Source: Clostridium sp. CAG:1024
Lineage (GTDB): Bacteria; Bacillota; Clostridia; Christensenellales; CAG-138
Assembly (NCBI GenBank): GCA_000432015.1
Contig: HF985505.1
Coordinates: 1 to 20,508, forward strand
Direction: 5' to 3'
Length of the DNA: 20,508 bases
Position 1 is the stretch's first letter, and every line of letters starts with the position of its first letter. This document shows positions 7,741-14,177 of the stretch, in pieces. A program made the position numbers and the translations under genes. The notes below the pieces were generated by a model. The model was not told the DNA's origin, did not search any database, and worked only from the letters and a program-made list of their open reading frames with translations.

Positions 7741-7755
7741 GGGTACGGCGTACCC
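7741..7755. repeat. Perfect inverted repeat after the permease gene
   Basis: GGGTAC-GGC-GTACCC starts 12 nt after the permease stop and ends 18 nt before the micro-protein ATG. No T-run follows, so it is not a terminator. An intercistronic stem-loop that protects or tunes the mRNA is possible. Confidence 0.5.
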
Positions 7756-7773
7756 GGAAAGGATCTGACATAA

Positions 7774-7863
7774 ATGAAAAAAGGAACGAGAATTCTCTGC
7801 ATGGTGCTTGCGGCGCTGTTTCTCCTGAGCGGTGCGGTTTCGATTCTGGCGGCGATGCTATGA
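7774..7863 (+). CDS. 29-residue single-pass membrane micro-protein
   Basis: Seen: ATG 7774 to TGA 7861-7863. The sequence starts with a basic MKKGTRILC, followed by a continuous hydrophobic stretch to the C-terminus (MVLAALFLLSGAVSILAAML). AAGGA (about 7758-7762) serves as SD at some 11 nt. Its TGA overlaps the next ATG in an ATGA junction (7860-7863), so the next gene has no SD of its own and should depend on translation of this one. This argues that the ORF is translated. It could be a small subunit of the ABC complex, an orphan signal-anchor peptide, or chiefly a translational coupling device. It is below usual gene-caller size limits. No family recognised. Confidence 0.7.
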   Translation: MKKGTRILCMVLAALFLLSGAVSILAAML

Positions 7864-9533
7864 GTCGGCGAAGATTTGGAAAGCGCCTGGGCGCGGGACT
7901 CCTTGCTGCACTGATACCGCTTTGCGGTGCCGGAACGGCGCTCGCATCGGACGCGGACATTGAGCGCACCGAAACGGTGTACGTCACGGCGGATGCGGAG
8001 GGACGGACGGAGTCGGTCCTTTCGAGCGTGTATCTGGTCAATCCGGACGGAAGGGCGACGATCGCGGACAGCAGCAGCCTGACCGGGATCAAGAACATCC
8101 TTGCGAACGAAGCGCCGGAGAAAGAGAACGGCGCATGGGTGTTCCAGACCGGCGGCGACGATGTTTCCTATCAGGGAACGGCCGACACGAAGGCGCTGCC
8201 CGTCAAAATGTCCGTTCGATATGAACTGGACGGCGTTCCCATGACACCGCAGCAGATTGCGGGGAAGTCGGGAAGAGTCCGCGTAACGGTCGCCTATGAA
8301 AACCGCGTCAGGAGCGCGGTGGACGTCAACGGCGAATCGGTCGAATTGTACACGCCGTTTTCCGTCATTACAATCATTACGCTGGACGACGGCTTTCAGC
8401 GGGTCGCCGTCGAGAACGCCAAGCTCATGAAGGAGGCCGGCAGTACGACCATCGTCGGGACGACGTTCCCGGGTCTCGCAGCCAATCTGGATACCGAAGC
8501 GGAGGATACGCTTTCCGAGAGCTTTTCGTTTGAAGCGAACGTGAAGTCGTTTGCGCTGGAGCCGATCATGGCCGTGGTCGTGCCGGATCTGTTGAACGCG
8601 GACGATTTCAAGAGCACGGACGATCTGCGCGATTTTGTGGACGGCGTCGGCGAGCTGAACGACGCGGGCGACAAGCTCACACGCGGCGCGCGATCGCTGA
8701 GCGGCGGCGCGAATAAGTTTGCAGCTGCGCTGGAAAGCTACCTTTCCGGCATAGGGACGCTCAAGTCGGTCGCAGATGGGCTGAATGCAGGGATCGGCGC
8801 GGCGGATGTTTCCGGGCTCGCGTCCGCGCTGGAGCAGGCCGGCGGGAAGACGGCGCTTGCGGGCGGTAAAGTTGGGGACGCGGCAAAATCCGTTGCCACC
8901 GCAAGAGCGAAGCTTGCAGGCCTTGAGGGGCTGACGCCGGAGCAGCAGGCGATCGTCGGCAGCGCGTCCTCCGATCTTTCGAACGCGCTCGCGGCGCTGG
9001 AGGAGGCGGGAACCGCAATTTCCGACGCCGGCTCCGCACTGGCGGGCGCGTCCATGCCAGATCTTTCGGGGCTGAAGCAGGGCGTTGCGGGACTCGCGGG
9101 CGGGCTTGCGGAGCTCGAAAGCAACGCCGGCGGCATTCAGGACGGCGCCGACGGGCTGCGAAAGGGCGCGGGGCGCCTGCACCGAGGGATCCGAACGTTT
9201 TGCAACGACGGACTGAAGGAGCTGGAGAAACAAACCGAGGGCCTGGCCGTATCCGTGGATCGCAAGGAAGCCATGCTGGAGCTGGGCGCTGCATATACGG
9301 CGTATTCCGCAGATGATGTGATGAACGGTTCGGTGAAATTTGTTATTACGACCGACAGCATCTATGTGCCGAAAACCGAAGCGCCCGCCGTAACGGAGAC
9401 GCCGGCGCCGCAGGAAAACGTGGAGGGAGACGAAGCCACGCCGCCGCAAAGCGGAAAGAACGTGGTACGATCCGTGTTTGATCGCTTGGGCGAATGGTTT
9501 ACACAGCTGTTCGATACCGTTATGGGTCGATAA
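7860..9533 (+). CDS. Exported glycine-heptad repeat protein (YhgE/TIGR03057-like), ABC operon partner
   Basis: Seen: 557 residues. A Sec signal peptide (MSRRRFGKRLGAGLLAALIP onward) has a likely cut after TALA (29). Residues about 30-230 look like a beta-rich domain starting ERTETVYVTADAEGRTESVL. A helical region about 235-445 carries xLxxGxx repeats. The clearest run is 404-445, six back-to-back heptads including GLKQGVA, GLAGGLA and GLRKGAG. A Thr/Pro/Ala linker (about 500-530) leads to a short amphipathic C-terminal helix (FDRLGEWFTQLFDTVMGR). Known: similar repeats occur in YhgE/Pip and MmpL-like envelope proteins. Odd: I see no C-terminal membrane anchor. Context: overlaps the micro-protein gene by ATGA and ends the operon. 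Inference: an extracytoplasmic partner of the FtsX permease. Confidence 0.8.
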   Translation: MSRRRFGKRLGAGLLAALIPLCGAGTALASDADIERTETVYVTADAEGRTESVLSSVYLVNPDGRATIADSSSLTGIKNILANEAPEKENGAWVFQTGGDDVSYQGTADTKALPVKMSVRYELDGVPMTPQQIAGKSGRVRVTVAYENRVRSAVDVNGESVELYTPFSVITIITLDDGFQRVAVENAKLMKEAGSTTIVGTTFPGLAANLDTEAEDTLSESFSFEANVKSFALEPIMAVVVPDLLNADDFKSTDDLRDFVDGVGELNDAGDKLTRGARSLSGGANKFAAALESYLSGIGTLKSVADGLNAGIGAADVSGLASALEQAGGKTALAGGKVGDAAKSVATARAKLAGLEGLTPEQQAIVGSASSDLSNALAALEEAGTAISDAGSALAGASMPDLSGLKQGVAGLAGGLAELESNAGGIQDGADGLRKGAGRLHRGIRTFCNDGLKELEKQTEGLAVSVDRKEAMLELGAAYTAYSADDVMNGSVKFVITTDSIYVPKTEAPAVTETPAPQENVEGDEATPPQSGKNVVRSVFDRLGEWFTQLFDTVMGR

Positions 9534-9556
9534 ACAACATCACGATCAAAATTAAC

Positions 9557-9590
9557 AGACCGGAGGCCAACGTCCTCCGGTCTTGTTATT
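9557..9590. terminator. Bidirectional terminator between the ABC operon and nadE
   Basis: AGACCGGAGG (9557-9566) pairs perfectly with CCTCCGGTCT (9574-9583) around a 7-nt loop. On the plus strand TGTTATT follows; on the minus strand GTTAATTTT follows. It sits midway between the convergent stops at 9533 and 9610, so it can serve both. Confidence 0.88.
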
Positions 9591-9609
9591 TGCCGTAAGC
9601 GTGTATGGA

Positions 9610-11499
9610 TCATTCCCGCCAGGCAGCGGCAGATGCGTCGCTCGGCATACGCCAGTCGCCGCGCGGGGACAGGGAGACGTTGCCGATGCGCGGGCCGTCC
9701 GGCATACAGGAGCGCTTGAACTGCTGCGAGAAAAAGCGGCGATAGAAGACGTCGAGCCAATGCGCGATCTCTTCCCGCGAATAAGCGCCCTGGAACGCAT
9801 AGCTTGCAAGGTGCAGGATCTTGTCCTTCCGGTCGCCGCGCCGCAGCATATGATAGAGGAAAAAGTCGTGCAGTTCATAGGGGCCGACGAGCTCCTCCGT
9901 GATCTGCGTGATCTCACCGTCCTTGGCGGGCAGAAGCTCGGGACTGACGGGCGTATCGATAATATCGCGGAGCACCGTCTGGAGCTCGCCGCCCGCGCGG
10001 TTCCCGAGAATGGAGAGCATACTGCGCATCAGCGTTTTCGGCACGCCGGCGTTAACGCCGTACATGGACATTTGATCGCCGTTATATGTCGCAAAGCCAA
10101 GCGCAAGCTCGGAAAGATCGCCTGTACCGATGACCAGCGCGTTTTCCATGTTCGCAAGATCCATGAGCACCTGCGTGCGTTCGCGCGCCTGCGCATTTTC
10201 AAAGGCTGCGTCGGTGAGACCGGGCGCGTGGCCGATGTCCTGCAGATGCCGCTGTACGGCAGGACCGATATCGATCATGCGGCAGGGGACGCCGAGCGCG
10301 TCGCACAGCCGCTCCGCATTGTTCTTTGTGCGGTTCGACGTGCCGAAGCAGGGCATTGTGACGGCGAGAACATCCGTCGCAGGCCGATCCAGCAGCGCCA
10401 TGACCCGTACCGAGACGATTAACGCAAGGGAAGAATCCAGACCGCCGGAAACGCCAAGCACAACGCGCTTGACGCCCGTATGCGAAATACGCTTTTTCAG
10501 TCCGTGCGCCTGGATGGCCAGGACCTCGTCACAGCGAGACTCCCGCTCCGACTGCGTATCCGCGACGAACGGCGTTTTCCAAACGACGCGCGTGAGCGCA
10601 GTGTCCGCCAGTGGAAGTTGAAAGGACACGCGCTGATAGCCGGCGGAGGGCGTCGCATTAAAACCGAGCCTGCGGCGTTCGTGACGAAGATACCCAAGAT
10701 CGATCTCGCTCACGGCGTACCCCGCGCCGAAGGGCAGGCTTTCCGCAAGCTTCGACCCGTTTTCAAAAATCATGTCGTGACCGGAAAACACCACGTCCGT
10801 CGTGCTCTCGCCCTCGCCCGCGCTGGAGAACAGATAGCCGCAAAGCAGTCTCGCGCTCTGTACGCGCACAAGCGTCCTTCGATAGTCGGATTTTGTCACG
10901 GCCTCGTCGCTTGCCGACAGATTGCAGATCACGGTCGCACCGTGACTCACGAGCTTTGTGGACGGCGGGTCGATCGACCAAAGATCCTCGCAGATCTCGA
11001 TACCGATCACAAGCTCCGGCATCGTTTCGCAGCAGAAAAGGAGCTTGCGGCCGAAGGGTACGCGCTGACCGCACAGCGTGATTTCTGTGTTTTCATCGGG
11101 CGCGGGGCTGAAAAAACGTTTCTCGTAGAACTCGCCGTAATTCGGCAGAACGGTTTTCGGAACTGCGCCGAGGAGCTTGCCGCGCTGCAGCACCACAGCG
11201 CAGTTGAACAGGCCGAAATCGGTCGCGAGCGGCATTCCGAGCACGATGACCATATCCGAATCGCGGCTGGCTGCGAGAACGGTCGAAAGCCCCGCGACGG
11301 CCGCACGCTGCAAGGCGTCCTGAAAGAACAGATCGCCCGCCGTGTAGCCTGTCATACAAAGCTCCGGCAGAGATAACAGCTGCGCGCCGTCCCGCTTTGC
11401 GCGTTGAATGAGAGCGATGATCGCTTCTGCGTTGCTTCGGCAGTCCGCAACGCGGATCCCCGGCGTGCCGACCGCGGCCTTGATGAAACCAAATTGCAT
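9610..11499 (-). CDS. nadE: Glutamine-dependent NAD(+) synthetase
   Basis: Seen: 629 residues, close to the usual length of the two-domain form. The N-terminal nitrilase-fold glutaminase has its triad: Glu46 (LPELCMTGY), Lys115 (AVPKTVLPNYGEFYEKRFF) and Cys170 (GIEICEDLW). The C-terminal ATP-pyrophosphatase domain has SGGLDSS (351-357) and, further on, GTGDLSELALGFATYNGDQM. The ATG at 11499 is preceded by SD GGAGGT (complement of 11511-11516). Known: it converts nicotinate adenine dinucleotide, ATP and glutamine to NAD+, with ammonia channelled between the domains. Context: single gene with its own consensus promoter, divergent from the 67-residue gene. The opposite strand carries long open frames here, which are shadows. 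Confidence 0.97.
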   Translation of the reverse strand: MQFGFIKAAVGTPGIRVADCRSNAEAIIALIQRAKRDGAQLLSLPELCMTGYTAGDLFFQDALQRAAVAGLSTVLAASRDSDMVIVLGMPLATDFGLFNCAVVLQRGKLLGAVPKTVLPNYGEFYEKRFFSPAPDENTEITLCGQRVPFGRKLLFCCETMPELVIGIEICEDLWSIDPPSTKLVSHGATVICNLSASDEAVTKSDYRRTLVRVQSARLLCGYLFSSAGEGESTTDVVFSGHDMIFENGSKLAESLPFGAGYAVSEIDLGYLRHERRRLGFNATPSAGYQRVSFQLPLADTALTRVVWKTPFVADTQSERESRCDEVLAIQAHGLKKRISHTGVKRVVLGVSGGLDSSLALIVSVRVMALLDRPATDVLAVTMPCFGTSNRTKNNAERLCDALGVPCRMIDIGPAVQRHLQDIGHAPGLTDAAFENAQARERTQVLMDLANMENALVIGTGDLSELALGFATYNGDQMSMYGVNAGVPKTLMRSMLSILGNRAGGELQTVLRDIIDTPVSPELLPAKDGEITQITEELVGPYELHDFFLYHMLRRGDRKDKILHLASYAFQGAYSREEIAHWLDVFYRRFFSQQFKRSCMPDGPRIGNVSLSPRGDWRMPSDASAAAWRE

Positions 11500-11544
11500 C
11501 GAGTGTTCGCACCTCCGTTGCTGACAGCGTTGGGTCTCGCTCTC

Positions 11545-11573
11545 ATTTTATGTTGGAACGCAGCGCGTGTCAA
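11545..11573 (-). promoter_or_regulatory. Promoter of nadE
   Basis: On the minus strand: perfect TTGACA (complement of 11568-11573), 17 bp, TAAAAT (complement of 11545-11550). The start would be near 11538, giving a leader of about 39 nt. Confidence 0.82.
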
Positions 11574-11581
11574 CGCTCATA

Positions 11582-11599
11582 TGCCGCAGACCCGCGGCA
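11582..11599. repeat. Inverted repeat just upstream of the nadE -35
   Basis: TGCCGC, a 6-nt spacer AGACCC, then GCGGCA: a perfect palindrome 9 bp upstream of the nadE -35 box and about 63 bp before the -10 of the divergent gene. The position would suit a regulator acting on either promoter. No regulator family recognised. Confidence 0.4.
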
Positions 11600-11661
11600 C
11601 GAAACGGCGCAAAGAAGCCATAAGAAGTTCAAAATTTGGATATCGCCAATGTCACAACGTA

Positions 11662-11670
11662 TGTTATAAT
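11662..11670 (+). promoter_or_regulatory. Extended -10 promoter of the 67-residue gene and cdaA operon
   Basis: TGTTATAAT has a perfect TATAAT (11665-11670) with the extended TG. No convincing -35 lies at 16-18 bp. SD AGGAG (11681-11685) follows, so the leader is short (about 20 nt). Confidence 0.7.
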
Positions 11671-11696
11671 AAAACACACTAGGAGTGTAATGCGCT

Positions 11697-11900
11697 ATGG
11701 AAACAGAAATCACGTTTGTCGGCGATTTGCCGCTGGAGCAGCAGGAGTTGGATGATGCGGGAGTCGCCGCGCGGAAACGCTTGAACGAGCTTGTGCTTGC
11801 AGAGTATGAACAGACGGGCACGCTCGCTTCCGATCGCGTATGCGAGGCGGCAGCCGCGTTCGAGAGCTTTGCGGCGGGACACATTAAATCGGGGAAATAA
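11697..11900 (+). CDS. Small acidic protein of unknown function upstream of cdaA
   Basis: Seen: 67 residues, METEITFVGDLPLEQQELDD at the start, then a mostly helical, Ala/Glu-rich body (KRLNELVLAEYEQTG, VCEAAAAFESFAAGHIKSGK). There is no signal peptide or membrane segment and one Cys. SD AGGAG lies 11 nt before ATG 11697 and an extended -10 lies just upstream, which argues that it is real. The nearer ATG at 11690 is out of frame. Context: cdaA starts 51 nt after its stop with no terminator between, so it is probably the first gene of the cdaA-cdaR operon. I do not recognise a family. Association with c-di-AMP signalling would be pure inference from position. Confidence 0.75.
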   Translation: METEITFVGDLPLEQQELDDAGVAARKRLNELVLAEYEQTGTLASDRVCEAAAAFESFAAGHIKSGK

Positions 11901-11951
11901 ACGAGAGTAGCCATATAAATTAACGGAACGAAGAGAAAGGACGGCGGGCGT

Positions 11952-12806
11952 TTGTCTTACGACGAGGTCATCAAAGCGATTTCAAGCGGGTTTGCACAGT
12001 TCACATGGCTTGATGCGTTGGACATTATCATCATCTTTCTTCTCCTTTATAAACTGATCGTTTGGACAAAGGAGACCCGAGCCTATGAGGTGCTGAAAGG
12101 CATCGGCCTGCTGTTTCTCTGTTCTGTCGCGAGCCAGCTGCTGCAGCTCAATACGCTGAGCTGGCTGTTGGATGCATTTTTGAAGTCCGGCTCGATCATC
12201 ATCGTGCTTGTCGTCCTGTTTCAACCGGAGCTCCGCCGTGTGCTCGAACGGCTCGGCCGCGGTGGGAAGAGCATCGGCAGCGCGCTGTTTGACGCAGCCA
12301 CGCTGTCCTCCGTCGAGATGATCCAGGATGTGCAGCGCGCGATCCTGTCAATGGCGCGCAGAAGGGTCGGCGCGCTCATCGTTGTTGAGCAGAAAACGGG
12401 GCTCGGAGACATCATCAATACGGGAACACCGGTGGACGGGCTGCTGTCGGGCGCGCTGCTTGAGAACATTTTTGAGCCGAACACGCCGCTGCATGACGGC
12501 GCGGTGATCGTGCGTGGAAGCCGCGTAGCGGCGGCCGGCTGCTTTCTGCCGCTTTCGGACGACATGAACCTCGCTCGTGAGCTCGGTACACGACACCGGG
12601 CCGCGCTTGGCGTTTCCACGGTTTCCGACAGCGTGACCATCGTCGTTTCGGAAGAAACGGGCGCGATTTCCCTTGCAAGAGACGGCAAGCTCGTGCGATA
12701 CATCGACGCAAAGGCGCTGCACGACATCCTTGAGCAGCTGTTCCTGCAAAAGAATACTGCGCCGTTCTTCTGGACGAAGCGGAGGGAAAAGAATGATAAA
12801 GCTTGA
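11952..12806 (+). CDS. cdaA: Diadenylate cyclase CdaA
   Basis: Seen: 284 residues. Three membrane helices (about 22-38, 47-66, 78-91) precede a short coiled segment and the DAC catalytic domain (about 110-265). It carries the diagnostic DGA (HDGAVIV, 182-184) and RHR (TRHRAALG, 214-216) motifs. The start is a TTG at 11952: an in-frame stop lies at 11916, no ATG or GTG occurs between, and AAAGGA (about 11936-11941) gives an SD about 10 nt away. Known: CdaA makes c-di-AMP from two ATP and controls potassium, osmolyte and cell-wall homeostasis. Context: overlaps cdaR by 14 nt. The glmM gene that usually follows cdaR in Firmicutes is absent here. Confidence 0.96.
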   Translation: MSYDEVIKAISSGFAQFTWLDALDIIIIFLLLYKLIVWTKETRAYEVLKGIGLLFLCSVASQLLQLNTLSWLLDAFLKSGSIIIVLVVLFQPELRRVLERLGRGGKSIGSALFDAATLSSVEMIQDVQRAILSMARRRVGALIVVEQKTGLGDIINTGTPVDGLLSGALLENIFEPNTPLHDGAVIVRGSRVAAAGCFLPLSDDMNLARELGTRHRAALGVSTVSDSVTIVVSEETGAISLARDGKLVRYIDAKALHDILEQLFLQKNTAPFFWTKRREKNDKA

Positions 12807-14079
12807 GATCAGGAAAGATCGCATACTGGCGGGCGTCAAACGGTTTTTTACGAGGAACCTGACCGTGAAGATCATTGCGTTCCTGTTCGCGCTGATTCTC
12901 TGGGGATATGTTTTGACGGATCTCAATCCCTACCGTGTGAAGTCTCTGCCGAACGTTTCGACGAGCTTCGACGGCGAGGCGGAGCTCATGGCGCAGGGTC
13001 TGTGCGTTCGCGGTAATCGCGAGGAACTGCTGAAAGCGGTGTCCGTCGCGGTGCGCACAAGGATCACGAATTACGCGGATCTGTCGGAGAATTCCGTAAC
13101 CGCAACGGTCAGCCTGAAAAACATCAGCCAGCCGCAGGAGTACGAGCTGCCGATCCAGGCGTCCATTTCATCCGCGCTGGGCGTCGTGCAGCAGGTCACG
13201 CCGGCAACGATCAAGGTCGAGATCGACTCGCTGGTCAGCAAGACCGTTCCTGTTTCCTGTGTTTTTCAGGGGGAACTTCCCGAGGGGTACTGGGCCGATA
13301 TGGACGCCATATCCAGCACGTCCAAGCTGGACATTCAGGGCGCAAAGACCGATGTTTCCAGAATTTCGCGCGCAGAGTGCGTTATCGATCTGACGGGACG
13401 CACGAGTACCATTTTCGGAACGTTTGACGTGAACCTGTACGATGCGGACGATCAGCTGATCGATTCCGACATCGTCGTGGGAACGCTGCCGTCCTCGACG
13501 GTGCGTCTGCCGATCTATTCGGTCAAGACCGTGCCGGTCGATGTGTACGGCGCATTGCTGGGTGCGGATAAGCTCGCAGCAAACTATGAACTTGCCTCTG
13601 CTGTCGCTACCCCGCAGAACGTGCGGATCATCGGCGACCAATCTGTGATCGACAGCATTGAAAGCATGGCGCTCGAACCGTTCAGCATCAGTGGCCTTGG
13701 CGATAAGACAACTGTGGAATCCGAGCTGATCGTGCCGGAGGGCGTGCGGCTGATCGACAGCCCGACGGTATCCGTTGCGCTAGATATCCGCGAAAAAACC
13801 GACGCGCAGGAGCATAAGCAGATCCCGATCGAGATCACAGGCCTTGCGGACGGACTCACGGCGACGGTCACGCCGGAGTGCGTCGACCTCAGAGTCGAGG
13901 GACGCATCAGCCTGATTGCGCTCATCAAGCGCAGTGACATTAAGATCGACGTCGATGTGACAGGGCTTTCCGCCGGCACCTATGAATTGCCGCTTTCCGT
14001 TTTTGTGCGCAATGAGGAAGCCACGGTCGAACTGACGCTGCTGCTGACGGTCAATACGGTATCGGTCGTGATCCGATAA
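12793..14079 (+). CDS. cdaR: CdaA regulatory protein CdaR, YbbR-domain protein
   Basis: Seen: 428 residues from ATG 12793 (SD GGAGGG, 12781-12786, inside cdaA). A basic cytoplasmic start leads to one membrane helix (about 24-41, VKIIAFLFALILWGYVL). Four YbbR-type repeats follow, beginning near residues 48, 148, 246 and 343. Examples are KTVPVSCVFQGELPEGYW, KTVPVDVYG and QIPIEITGLADGLTATVTP. Known: CdaR is an extracytoplasmic partner that modulates CdaA activity through the membrane region. Context: the overlap with cdaA implies coupled translation and roughly matched amounts of both proteins. The open frame extends upstream to 12673, but that part lies inside cdaA and reads as non-coding. Confidence 0.94.
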   Translation: MIKLEIRKDRILAGVKRFFTRNLTVKIIAFLFALILWGYVLTDLNPYRVKSLPNVSTSFDGEAELMAQGLCVRGNREELLKAVSVAVRTRITNYADLSENSVTATVSLKNISQPQEYELPIQASISSALGVVQQVTPATIKVEIDSLVSKTVPVSCVFQGELPEGYWADMDAISSTSKLDIQGAKTDVSRISRAECVIDLTGRTSTIFGTFDVNLYDADDQLIDSDIVVGTLPSSTVRLPIYSVKTVPVDVYGALLGADKLAANYELASAVATPQNVRIIGDQSVIDSIESMALEPFSISGLGDKTTVESELIVPEGVRLIDSPTVSVALDIREKTDAQEHKQIPIEITGLADGLTATVTPECVDLRVEGRISLIALIKRSDIKIDVDVTGLSAGTYELPLSVFVRNEEATVELTLLLTVNTVSVVIR

Positions 14080-14121
14080 TGGGCGGCGTCGGTGTTTAAG
14101 AACTGATAAGCGTTAGGTCGG

Positions 14122-14153
14122 TTGCCCGGGTGCCGGTTTGGATGCCCGGGCAA
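14122..14153 (+). promoter_or_regulatory. Strong intercistronic hairpin before the FAD dehydrogenase gene
   Basis: TTGCCCGGG (14122-14130) and CCCGGGCAA (14145-14153) form a perfect 9-bp GC-rich stem around a 14-nt loop. TCGTTCT follows, a poor U-tract. It ends 10 nt before the SD AGGAGG (14164-14169). A promoter between hairpin and SD does not fit, so any transcript of the dehydrogenase must include the hairpin. Attenuator, processing site or leaky terminator are all possible. Confidence 0.6.
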
Positions 14154-14177
14154 TCGTTCTGCCAGGAGGAAGGGACT

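Noticed and set aside
7605..9449. 614-residue minus-strand open frame opposite the heptad protein
   Set aside because: Arg-rich composition without domains; it spans parts of two plus-strand genes that have operon signals.
9583..10422. 279-residue plus-strand frame (and a 298-residue one at 10480-11376) opposite nadE
   Set aside because: nadE on the minus strand has all catalytic motifs; these antisense frames have none.
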